25,546 bases of DNA from Acephala macrosclerotiorum (lineage: Eukaryota > Ascomycota > Leotiomycetes > Helotiales > Mollisiaceae), in NCBI GenBank assembly GCA_014904845.1, contig MU119665.1, positions 5,416 through 30,961 of the forward strand, read 5' to 3'. Under the pieces are notes generated by a model that saw only the letters and a list, made by a program, of their open reading frames with translations, was not told the DNA's origin and searched no databases. Both the position numbers and the translations under genes were made by a program. Each line of letters opens with the position of its first letter. Position 1 is the first letter of the stretch. Positions 10,707 to 20,100 of this stretch are shown piece after piece.

Positions 10707-11057
10707 TCACCCACTCCCCTCTCTCATCTCCTTCACCCCTCTCGCCCTATCACTATCCCTCCAATCCTTAAAAAACTCCGCTCCAGCCTCCTTCATAATC
10801 TCACAATGCACCTCATTACTATCATGTCCCATGTTTGGCTTCAATTTAGCAATCTCCTCAAACCGCTCAAAATTCTCTTTGGAAGCAGGCAGAACCCAGA
10901 CCCCTTTTCCGTCATCCGCCCACCCGAAAAGCGTATTCTTCGCGGAGTAGGACTCTATTGGCGGGGGAAGTTTAGAAACGATATCTAAGAGCTCGGCTTT
11001 TGTTTTCTGAGAGAGGTCGCAGGTTTTAATATTGTTGGTAGGGGTGTTGTGGTCCAT
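10707..11057 (-). CDS. Small hypothetical protein, 116 residues, no signal peptide
   Basis: An intact single-exon frame from ATG 11057 to a stop at 10707-10709. An in-frame ATG 25 codons upstream (11132) exists. The inner ATG is preferred because its context CAAAAATGG has A at -3 and G at +4, and a pyrimidine-rich leader (CCCTCTCCTCTC) precedes it, as is common in fungal promoters. The protein is hydrophilic and charged, has no signal peptide or membrane segment, and carries the aromatic cluster FGWADDGKGVWVLPASKENF in its middle (about residues 44-63). Its C-terminal half is helical and charged (FERFEEIAK, EIMKEAGAEFFKDW). I do not recognise the family. It is probably a small fungal cytosolic protein; it could also be the first exon of a longer gene, since no splice sites were traced at the 3' end. 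Confidence 0.55.
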   Translation of the reverse strand: MDHNTPTNNIKTCDLSQKTKAELLDIVSKLPPPIESYSAKNTLFGWADDGKGVWVLPASKENFERFEEIAKLKPNMGHDSNEVHCEIMKEAGAEFFKDWRDSDRARGVKEMREGSG

Positions 11058-11132
11058 TTTTGAGAGGAGAGGGAAATGGAGTGTGGAGGTGATGAGTTGT
11101 TTTGTGTGGGCTTTGCAGTGATGAGTTTGCAA

Positions 11133-11579
11133 TGTTCAATATAACAAGAAAAACAGGTAGCTTTTTTTTAATCCAGGAAGGTAAGATTAAAGAAGCATGA
11201 TCGGTAAGGGAATGGAGTGTTTATTTGTAGGCAAATATAGCCGCCACACACCTACAGTAGCGCCGATTACAGTAGGCAGGTGATCGGCATAAATAAGGAA
11301 CTTTGCCGTGATTTGTTTTCACTTGGTGATATATTGTAATAACACATTCAGATCACCGTTACGAGTGGAATTATTGAAATTCAAGTTGGTTCCAAGAGAA
11401 CCTTATTCTGTACACAAAGTGAAAAGAGTCAATTGAGCTCCTTGCTTAAATTCCTAGATATATGAGATTCAATCTTTGTTCCCAGAAGCCTTTCAGCCGT
11501 TCTCCCCTTCCACCACTCTGAATCACTTGAAAGCATCCTATGACATACACATGTCTCAGCTTCCTTTCATCAGTCCCTC
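11133..11579. other. Intergenic, no gene seen
   Basis: Holds the presumed promoter of the small protein to the left and the 3' flank of the secreted protein to the right, both on the minus strand. A short dyad is seen at 11260-11290 (CCTAC...GTAGG and GCCGAT...ATCGGC). Nothing else is recognisable. Confidence 0.4.
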
Positions 11580-11853
11580 CTAGCCAGATTCAGGATCTCC
11601 CACTGGGCATGGGTCAAGTTGTTCATTTGACGTCGGCATGCAGTCGTTGCTTGATATGGCCCAGCAGCTGCCATCTGAGCAATAGCAGTAGCTAGGCAGG
11701 CCACTATTGGTTGTCAGAAGAGTTACACAGCTCTTATGGATGATAAACAACGTACCCGTCCGGATCAGCTTGATTGTAGCATGGCTGCGGGCCTTGAGCC
11801 AGGGCGACGGACGCTAGGGCAATGGTGATGCTGCAAAGAGCGATGTATCTCAT
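11580..11853 (-). CDS. Small cysteine-rich secreted protein, 73 residues, two exons
   Basis: Exon 1 is 11853-11756, the intron 11755-11704 (52 nt) and exon 2 11703-11580, with TAG at 11582-11580. The intron has donor GTACGT, branch-like CTGAC and acceptor AATAG. Without splicing the frame closes after 38 codons. The start gives a clear signal peptide, MRYIALCSITIALASVALA, with predicted cleavage after Ala19. The mature part (about 54 residues) has six cysteines at 25, 39, 41, 46, 54 and 65, an even number that could form three disulfides, in a C-x13-C-x-C-x4-C-x7-C-x10-C pattern. It is acidic and rich in Ser, Pro, Asp and Gly. I do not recognise the family. Small size, secretion and cysteine content are the usual marks of fungal candidate effectors or secreted antimicrobial peptides; which role applies is unknown. 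On the minus strand TATA-like sequences lie about 40 and 90 nt upstream of the ATG. Confidence 0.75.
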
Positions 11854-12250
11854 GATTTGTAGGCTTTGAAGACTGCGGGATATACTAGGCACTGTGAAAG
11901 GTTATGTTGACCTCAAGGGGAATTTTAAGGGTATAAGTAACTCAAATTGTTCACAGGTACTGACAAGTGTGAGCCTATTACATGGCCGTAATAGATTGCT
12001 GCAGGATTCTCTATAAGTGAGTTTACAAATAGAGCCGCCCCATAAGCTATTACGAGTTCTGCCCTCTTAATGGGTGAGTTTGAAAGTTATTCCTCACATT
12101 CTAACCAAGCTTCAAACGTCAAGCTGCGGCACAGAAGCGGGGAAAAGCTTCATTGCCACATAAGCAGCTAATTAGCAGCGCTAGGCCGAGATACTGTAAA
12201 TACGCGGGGAAAAAAAAACTGCTAATCTATTTCACCGAAATCCTATAAAG

Positions 12251-12457
12251 TTCAACTTATAGTTGTATTGCTTATAGTTGCACAGCGTCACAGGTTACGC
12301 GGTGTACAGCTTATAGATGCACAGCTTGCGCGATATAACGCTCTGTGGGTGGTTCCAACTTTCAAACTCACCGATCGCGCAAACTGTGCATTTATAAACT
12401 GTACATCGCGTAAGCTGTGACGCTGTGCAACCATAAGCAGTACAACCATAAGCTGTG
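12251..12457. repeat. Long hairpin / MITE-like inverted repeat
   Basis: Core arms 12263-12334 and 12374-12445 are each 72 nt and pair at 65 of 72 positions; six of the seven differences are transitions. Weaker pairing extends about 12 nt further outward. The 39-nt loop is 12335-12373. The arms contain sub-repeats of GCTTATAG/GTTGCACAG. Such a long, well-matched stem is typical of a foldback or MITE element; a transcript through it could give double-stranded RNA. Confidence 0.8.
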
Positions 12458-12521
12458 CGAGCGTCGCATTATTTATAGGTGAGTTTGAAAATAGAGCCGA
12501 CTCAAAATCTACTAGCTTGGC

Positions 12522-12646
12522 CACTACTCTTGCTGCCAAAGAGTCCGCATCCTTTATTAGCAAAAGCAAGGGTTGGATTGATTGGCTGGTCGGAGAATAA
12601 GTTTCACCCTTATATAGATGCGGGCTTTCTGGCAGCACGAGTTGTA
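12522..12646. repeat. Second inverted repeat inside unit B
   Basis: Arms 12522-12551 and 12617-12646 pair at 24 of 30 positions around a 65-nt spacer; four of the six differences are transitions. It lies in the part of the second direct-repeat unit that the first lacks, so it looks like a separate insertion. Open frames across it on both strands (12638-12288 minus, 12479-12664 plus) are by-products of the repeat. Confidence 0.65.
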
Positions 12647-12839
12647 GTTGTCAAACCGCATTAAGCAGGCATGATCTCTCGCATTCTAACCAAATTTCAA
12701 ACGTCAAGCTGCGGCACGAAAGCGGGGAAAAGCTTCATTGCCACATAAGCAGCTGATTAGTAGCGCTAGGCCGAGATACTATAAATGCGCGAAGAAAAAC
12801 TGTTGATCTATTTTATCGAAATCCTATAAAGTTCAAATT

Positions 12840-13035
12840 TCAAACTTTATTTATGCAAAGCTAGCCGTAAACTCTACCTTCTTAAGAAAAGTCCCAGCCA
12901 AGAGTTCTGAGATTACTTACTATTTGTCCGCTTTAAAAGTATTTTAATACGTAACGAATTCGGGTTTACTACCCAATACCTGCCTTCCTAGATTTCACAT
13001 ATTTGTTAGTAACTTGTTGAAGAGACGTCGTAGAT
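12840..13035. other. Spacer, no gene seen
   Basis: Unique sequence between the repeat cluster and the tandem array. No open frame or motif was recognised. Confidence 0.4.
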
Positions 13036-13340
13036 CGCTCGATCAGTAGAGCTTAGAGCTGCGCCTCTTGATCACTAATAAGCAGTAAATAACCATGTTG
13101 ATGCCGATGTACGGTAAGTGTTCGCCCTATCAGTAAAGCTGTGCCTCTTGTATGAATTGATAACCATGTCAAAATTGATTTGGATGTGAGTATTCGCTCT
13201 ATCAGTGGAGCTGTGCCTCTTGATCGTCAATAAGCAGTAAATAACCATGTTGATATTGATATTGATATTAATATAGATCTTCGCTCCATCAGTGGGCTGT
13301 GCTTCTTGATGGTCAATAGGCGGTGAATAACCATGTTGAA
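13036..13340 (+). repeat. Four-copy tandem repeat (72-87 bp) upstream of secreted-protein gene
   Basis: Copies begin at about 13036, 13123, 13195 and 13282. The shared core reads CGCTC.ATCAGTGGAGCTG, then TGCCTCTTGATC.TCAATAAG, then CAGTAAATAACCATGTTGA. Spacings are 87, 72 and 87 nt; the second copy lacks the CAATAAGCAGTAA part. The third copy carries a short GATATT microsatellite. The array ends about 200 bp before the start codon of the five-exon gene, within its likely promoter region. Confidence 0.75.
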
Positions 13341-13459
13341 TTTACTTATTGGATTGCTTTCCGAGGGCAGACGTATGATTTGCTCTTTCATTATGCTGGA
13401 AATATGATTAGTATGCAGTGCAGCCTTGGTTTGATGTTATCAAAATATCATAAATGGCA

Positions 13460-13467
13460 TATAATAT
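13460..13467 (+). promoter_or_regulatory. TATA-like element
   Basis: TATAATAT lies about 75 nt upstream of the chosen ATG at 13542, a reasonable distance for a fungal core promoter. Assigned by position only. Confidence 0.35.
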
Positions 13468-13487
13468 TGAAGCAAGCCATCATTCCA

Positions 13488-13505
13488 GATTGTAACATTA
13501 CAATC
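13488..13505. repeat. Perfect 8-bp dyad just upstream of the start codon
   Basis: GATTGTAA and TTACAATC are perfect reverse complements around a 2-nt spacer, ending 36 nt before the ATG at 13542. It may be a protein-binding dyad or a leader hairpin. Confidence 0.5.
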
Positions 13506-13541
13506 CAACCACTTGAACAATTCCACTTTCCAAAATTCAAC

Positions 13542-14544
13542 ATGATCTTATCATTAGCATCATTTCTTCTCGCTGTGCTATATTCTGTTAATGCTGTCAC
13601 TATTACAGGATACGTTTCTATCCCCTGCTACCCAACCTCGACTGTTGTGAACGTATGCCCTGGTATTTCAAATGTAAGTCCGTGAAAGGGGAGAGATGAG
13701 ATCGTCTTCTTGATAATCCCCTTGCCTATGAAGTAGTTCACTTATGGCTTTAGAATGTTTGTTGCGTTTTCCCCCGTGGTGGCTATCAAGCCCAAGGGGT
13801 GGCTTTCGACATCCTATATACAGCTACTATAGGCGTATTCTACCAGAGTTCTTCAACATCTTCCTGTGGTGGCATCGCTAGAAGTACCGCCGCCGGCTAC
13901 GCTACGGGTGTCTGCTTAAATGGAGGCACACTCTCAAGCTATTTTGGCGGAGGGGCCGCTTGGTTTGATTGCACTTTAGCATGTGGGAGCGCCGCAGGTA
14001 AGTTGAATATAACCGCTGGCATATCACATAGGTCTTCCAAACTCACAAATCTCGTGCAGAGGACTCCCGCCGATCAATTTCCGACGATGACTTGCGGGCT
14101 ATGGCCGCGAATTATACTTGTACGAGCACAGCTATACCTGTTATTTTTGGGTGGGAGGGCGAGGGAGTGTGGGCTCTTCAAATGCAGGAAGATGCTGACT
14201 GGGTAAGTGACTATAACTCCACTCAATCCCTATTTCCCTCAAACTTTGGAACGTTGTCTTCATTTTTTAACAAACCTCGGACTATGGACGGTCTGATGTC
14301 CTGCCGTATTCCAGCTCCTGATATTGAACTCTGGTTAGCTAACTAGTCTGCAGGATCGGTACAACGAATTACCAGTTACTACAGATGTAAGGAATTTGTT
14401 CTAACGGCGCGAGGAGAATACATTCGGAGCTAACGATGTTAGATAAATATTCATATCGAAAACCTGAAAGCATTTGGTGCCGAGTGGTACCCAAACGCTC
14501 GAGACCATCCGGTCGCAGCTGAAGCTCTAGATAGAAAAGGCTAG
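13542..14544 (+). CDS. Cysteine-rich secreted protein, 217 residues, five exons
   Basis: Proposed exons: 13542-13673, 13754-13997, 14060-14202, 14354-14386 and 14443-14544 (TAG at 14542). Donors are GTAAGT three times and GTAAGG once. Introns 3 and 4 end with GCTAAC branch sites 9-12 nt before CTGCAG and GTTAG. Frame is kept through all joints. The start gives signal peptide MILSLASFLLAVLYSVNA, with cleavage near residue 18; an in-frame upstream ATG at 13323 would bury it. The mature protein has nine cysteines (29, 39, 47, 48, 82, 98, 117, 121, 146), including a CC pair, and a Gly/Ser/Ala-rich centre (CGGIARSTAAGYATGVCLNG, then SYFGGGAAWFDC). One N-glycosylation site NYT lies at 143. The C-terminus is hydrophilic. 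Family not recognised; probably an extracellular protein or candidate effector. Intron 3 (151 nt) is the least certain joint: ending it at 14314 instead would give a short different tail. Confidence 0.7.
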
Positions 14545-14785
14545 TAGATGTGTTTCGTCAGCTTTCTTTTTGGAGGAGAGCGGCAAGAAATTGTGTTGCG
14601 ATAATTCTTGGGGGTATGCCAAAGTCTTCGACCAAACAAAACATTCATTTATCAGATAGTTGCGAGTATTTTGTTATACATGGGTAGCGTCTAGCTCAAG
14701 CAGAGGTCTCTCCAATGTCTTGCCTTGTCAGCAATGTAGAACATTAGTAGTTATGAACTAAAACAATCGTTACTTACTCAATTAA
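14545..14785. other. 3' flank and right compositional boundary
   Basis: Ordinary-composition DNA following the five-exon gene. No gene recognised. Composition drops abruptly to AT-rich around 14780-14800. Confidence 0.5.
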
Positions 14786-16719
14786 ATTTTTTTTCTCGAG
14801 TTTATTTATATGTCAAAATTAAAATATAGTAATTTGACTTTGTAATAAAAGTAAACTTTTGATATAATTTGAATATTATAAACGTACAAATTTTTTTCCA
14901 TTTTTTAATATTTGAAATCCAATTATAAAAGTTTATATTAAAACTTATTTCGATCGTAATCGAGTATTTTTTATTTTATTTTAAATTAATTAAAAAAAAT
15001 AGTTTTATTTTATTTAGAAATATAAAATTAAAAAAATATAATCAAATTTTATAAATAAAAAACCGTTAAAATAATTTAATAATTTTTAATAATTTTTAAT
15101 TAATATTTATATTTTATAAAAATAAATATTAATTAAAAAATAATTACGTTATAATATTTAAATTTTTTAATTAATTTGAATTAAAAACAGTTTTTATATA
15201 ATATAATTTAATTTTTATATATTTAAAGTTTTTTTTTTTTAAAAATATTATAATATATATTAAAAATTTATATAAACGTTATATTCAATTTCAATTAATA
15301 TCGAATAATTTATTATAAATTTTTTTTTAATTTTTTATTATTATTATAATATTTTTTTAATTTTTTAATATTTAAATAAAATATTATTATTATATATAAT
15401 AAATTAAATTAAATTAACGAGTTTTAATTACGATATTATTATATTATAATTTTATTAATTTTTAAAAATTATAAAAATATTATAAATAAAATAAATATAT
15501 GAAATTTAAAATAAAATTTATATTATTATTTTATTAATAGCGCGTATTACGTAATAATTATATATTAAAGTTTTAATTTTTAATTAATAATCGATAAATA
15601 AATAGATTTAATTAATAAAAATATTAAAATTTTTAATTTTTAAATAATTATAAACGATTATATATAATATTTATACAATTGAATTTAATTAATTAAATCG
15701 TTTAATTTTTAAATATTTTAATTAAATTATAATTATTCGTATATAACGTTAATAAATTTTATTTAAATCGATCGATTTTACGATTAAATTTTAAATAATA
15801 TTAATATTTTTAATAATTAATCAAATAAAATAAAATCGTTAATTTTTAATTTTATAATTTAATATTTTAATACGCGATTAATAAATTTATTTAAAAAATT
15901 TATAATAAATTGAATTAATATTATAAAATATAAATTTTAAATATTTAAATATTTAATTTTAAATTAATATTATTAATATTAAATTAAAATAATTAATAAT
16001 ATTAATAATTAATTATATTAATTTTTTTTCGATTTTTTTGATTTTAATTAAATTTTTTATTTTAAATTTTTTAAAAAAAATATATATAAATATTAAAAAC
16101 GATAAAAAAAATGCATATTATATAATAAAATTAAAAAAATTTATATTAATTCGAAAATCGAAATAATTAATTAAAAATTATTTAATATTAAATTTATAAT
16201 TTTAAAATTCGAAATAATATTAAAATAAAAATTATATTAATATTTTAAATTAATAATTTAAATAAGAATTTTTAATAAATATTATTTTTTTATAAAATTT
16301 TAAAAATTTTAAAAATTATAATATTTTAATTATTAATAAATAAAAATAAATTTTTTATAATTAATTTAATTATTTTTAATTATTTTATTATTTTAACGTT
16401 TTAAATAAATTTTTTTTTAAAATTTTTTGTTTTTTATATTAAATTATTATAATTAATTTAAATTATTTTATTTTATATATAATTACGAATTTTTTAATAA
16501 ATTAATTAAATCGTTATATTTAAATATTTCGATTAAAATTAAATAAAATTATTTATATTCGTTTTTATTATTTTTTATTATTTAATAATTTAAAACAATT
16601 ATAAAAATCGTATTTTTAATTCGTTTTATTAAAATTTTTATTTATAACGTTTAATTTTTTATATAATTTGATTTATTAAAAAATAAAATATAAATAATTT
16701 AATTTTCGAATTAATTCGA

Positions 16720-16783
16720 TTATATACGTAATACGATTATTAGTTTTTTAAAGTTTAAATTATATACGTAATACGATTATTAA
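16720..16783 (+). repeat. Two-copy 40-bp-period repeat
   Basis: TTATATACGTAATACGATTA occurs at about 16720 and again at 16760, identical over more than 20 nt, 40 nt apart. It stands out from the background by carrying the same CpG positions in both copies. Confidence 0.6.
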
Positions 16784-16919
16784 TTTAAAAATTATATAAT
16801 AAATTAAATAAAATTAAATAATATATTATATTTAATCAAATATATAATATATTTTTTATTTAATTATTAAAATAAAAAAAATACGTTTATTAAATTAATT
16901 TTATATTAAATATTATTAG

Positions 16920-17125
16920 TATTATATTAAAAATACTATATTATTAATAATGTAATTTAAATGTACGTAAAATTTTTCTTTGAATTTTAATATATATATA
17001 AATTTATAATTAATTAAAATTATTTAAAAAACGAAATTCGAAATAGAAAAATTTTATTTCGAAAATAAAAATAAAATAATATTAATTATATGCGATTTTA
17101 AATCGTACGTAAATATTATATAAAA
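16920..17125 (+). repeat. Dispersed decayed repeat, copy 1
   Basis: About 205 nt that match 24691-24895 in the same orientation. Shared landmarks, in order: TATTATATTAAAAATA, ACGTACGTAAA-type or TGTACGTAAA, TTTATAATTAATTAAAATTA, AAAATAAAATAATATTAATT, and ACGATTTTAAATCGTA-like palindrome. Differences are mostly transitions, as expected of two RIP-mutated copies of one element. Confidence 0.7.
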
Positions 17126-20100
17126 TTTATTAATTTTAATATAAATAAAAATTTTAAAAAAAATAAAAATAATATTAATTTATTAATATTATTTTTAAAA
17201 TTTATTAAAATTTATAAATTTCAAATTTGAAAAAAATAAAATTATTTTTAATTTAAAATTTTAAATAATAATAATATTACGAATTAATTTTTTTTATTTT
17301 TTTTATTTATTTATTTTATTATTATTATTTTTTTTTAATTTAATTTGTTATTTGTATTTTAAAACTTTTTTAAAATTTTATTATAATATTTTTCGAATTA
17401 TTTTAATTATTAATTTATTTGATTTTTTATAATTTTTTTCGTTCGTATAATTATCGTAAGATTATAATATCGATTATTAAACGTTTTTTTTTAATCGTTT
17501 TAAATTTGATTAAATATTCGTAAACTAAATACAAATTAATATATATAATAATTAAAATATTAAAAAAAACGAATTATTTTACGATTATATTTATAATAAA
17601 TTTAATTATTATTATTATATCAATTTTTGTTATTATTTTATAAATTTTTAAAATTAATACGTTTTTAATAATTCGTTTATTTTTAATAAAATTTAATTTC
17701 GAATTTTTTATTGTTTTTTTTATTTTTATTTATAAAAATAATTTTATATTTAATTTGAAAATTAAAATTTTTATTATTAATAAATTTAAAACAATATATT
17801 TAATTTTTCAATTTAATTTTTTAATTTATTATTTTAATTTATTATTTAATATAATAATTTTAATTTATAATTTAATATAATAATTTTAATTTTAATCGAA
17901 TTTTAATATTAAATAATAATAAATAAATCGAAAATTATTTCGAATTAATAAATTATAATAATATAAATATTTCGAGTATATTATTTTTTATATTTAATTA
18001 ATAAATACTTATTAAAAATTAATAGAAATTTTAATACAAAAATTATTTTAAATTTTATTACGAATTTTATTTTTTTAAATTAATTTTTTTTATTAATATA
18101 AATGTATTATTCGTTTATATTTTAATAATATTAAATGTTTTTTTTTTCAATTATAATTAAAAAACAAAAATTATATATAAATATAATTATTAATAATTTT
18201 TTTATAATATTTATAATATGTAATTTATTAATAATTTTTTATTTTAATAATTTTATATAATAATTTTAAAATTATTATAATAATATTTAATAAATAAAAA
18301 TAATAAATTTATTTTAATAAATATACGAATATTAATCGTTAAAAATTAATTATCGATTATATATAAATTTAAATAATATTATAAAATTATATTTTAATAG
18401 TTTTATTTGAGAATTAAATTAAAAAAAATATTAATATAATAATAATTCGTTAATTAATTCTTTGAATAATCGAAAATTATATTAAAAATAAATTATTATT
18501 ATTATTATTATATTTTTAAATTATTAATTTTAATTTTTCGTACAAATTATCGATAATTTTATTTTTGATTTTATTAATTAATTTCAAATTAAAAATATAA
18601 ATTTTAATATATTTAATAAAATCGAATTTAATAATTTTTAAAAAAAATTTATAATTAAATTATTAATTTTTTTTAATTAAAACTTTTTAAATAATATTTC
18701 GAATATAATAAATATATATTTTTTTTATAATCGTAATAAAAATTTTATATTAATTTTATTTATTTATTATAAATATTATAAATATTTTATTTTCGTTTTT
18801 AATAATAATAATAAACGTATTATTAAAATTTTCGTCGTTATTATTATTTTTAACGAATTAATAATATTTATTTTATTATAATTTTTTATCGAGTAATTTT
18901 TTATTATTATATAATTTTTTTAAAATTTTTTTTATTAAATATATACATTTAAAAAAATTAATAAATTTAAAATAAATTTTATATTTAAATTTTTTTTATT
19001 ATAATCACGTTCGTAATTTAATATTTAACGTATAAATATTATATTTTTTTTAATAATTACACGAATTATTTAAATTTTTTTAATTATTAATAAAAATAAC
19101 GTATTTTTATTAATTATTTTAAAAATTAATAATATAAATACAATTTTATTCGAATTTATTAAATCGTTTATTATATTAATTATTATTTATAAAATTAATT
19201 TTTTATTAATATATTTATTAATAAATTTATTTTAAATAATTTTATAAATTTATTATAATAAAATATAATATTTTTTTTATTTTTTTTATATTATTATAAA
19301 TTTCAACAAATATTATTTTTATATATTATTAAAATTTTATAAGCGAGAAATTTTCTTTTACGTTATAAACGAAATAATTTAATAATTTTTAATATATATC
19401 GATTTAATATATTTGAAAAATATTTTATATTATTTTCGTAAATATATTTTTTAAAAATTTAATTATTTAAAATATTATTATTAAATTTACTATTTATAAA
19501 ATCGATTTTTTTATTTAAATATAAAATATTAATAATAATAAAATAATTAAATTTATAATTATTTTATAAAATAAATTTAAATTTTTTAAATAATATATTA
19601 TATATTTAATAATAATAATATTTAATAAAATATTATAATTTATACGTTAAAATCTTTTTAATAAACGTTATATTAATAAATAATTAAATTATTAATATAA
19701 TTATTATAATTCGATTTTAATAAAATAATTTTAAATTAAATTTCTTTTATTAATATAATAATATTTATAAATAATTTTCTTTTTTTGAATTAAATCGTTT
19801 TTAAAATTATTAAATTTTTATTTTATTTATATTTTAAATATAAAATAAAAATAATATATTTATTAAAACGATATAAAATATAATAATATTTAAAAATATA
19901 TTAATTTAAATTGTTTTTTATAATAATATTATTTTTTTATTAAATCGAATTTTATAAATATTAATTATTAATATATTTAATTAAATTTTATTATCGATTT
20001 TTTATAATATTCGAAATTATAATTAATCGATAATTAATATTTTTACAATTTTATTATTTAATATAATTTTTTAAAATTTTTTAAACGAATTATAATTTTA

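Larger units (their letters stand above)
12010..12836. repeat. Nested repeat cluster: direct repeats around hairpins
   Basis: Two related units in direct orientation. Each opens with TATA(A/G)GTGAGTTT..AAATAGAGCCG (12010 and 12474) and closes with a well-conserved block: 12097-12255 (159 nt) and 12682-12836 (155 nt), sharing CATTCTAACCAA, TTCAAACGTCAAGCTGCGGC, GCGCTAGGCCGAGATACT and TCCTATAAAGTTCAA. A long hairpin lies between the units and a second hairpin lies inside the second unit. The motif GGTGAGTTTGAAA recurs at about 12074 and 12478, and in inverse orientation at 12360-12372. No protein-coding content is credible. The pattern suggests MITEs that inserted and duplicated, or one compound element; no clean target-site duplication was identified. 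Confidence 0.65.

Noticed and set aside
12288..12638. 116-codon minus-strand frame, and 61-codon plus frame at 12479-12664
   Set aside because: Both run through the inverted repeats, so each arm encodes related words (LAARVV on both strands). This is a by-product of repeat structure, not a gene.
13323..13541. Longer start for the five-exon gene at ATG 13323
   Set aside because: It would place the hydrophobic signal peptide about 74 residues inside the protein and translate the TATA-like and dyad sequences and the last part of the tandem repeat.
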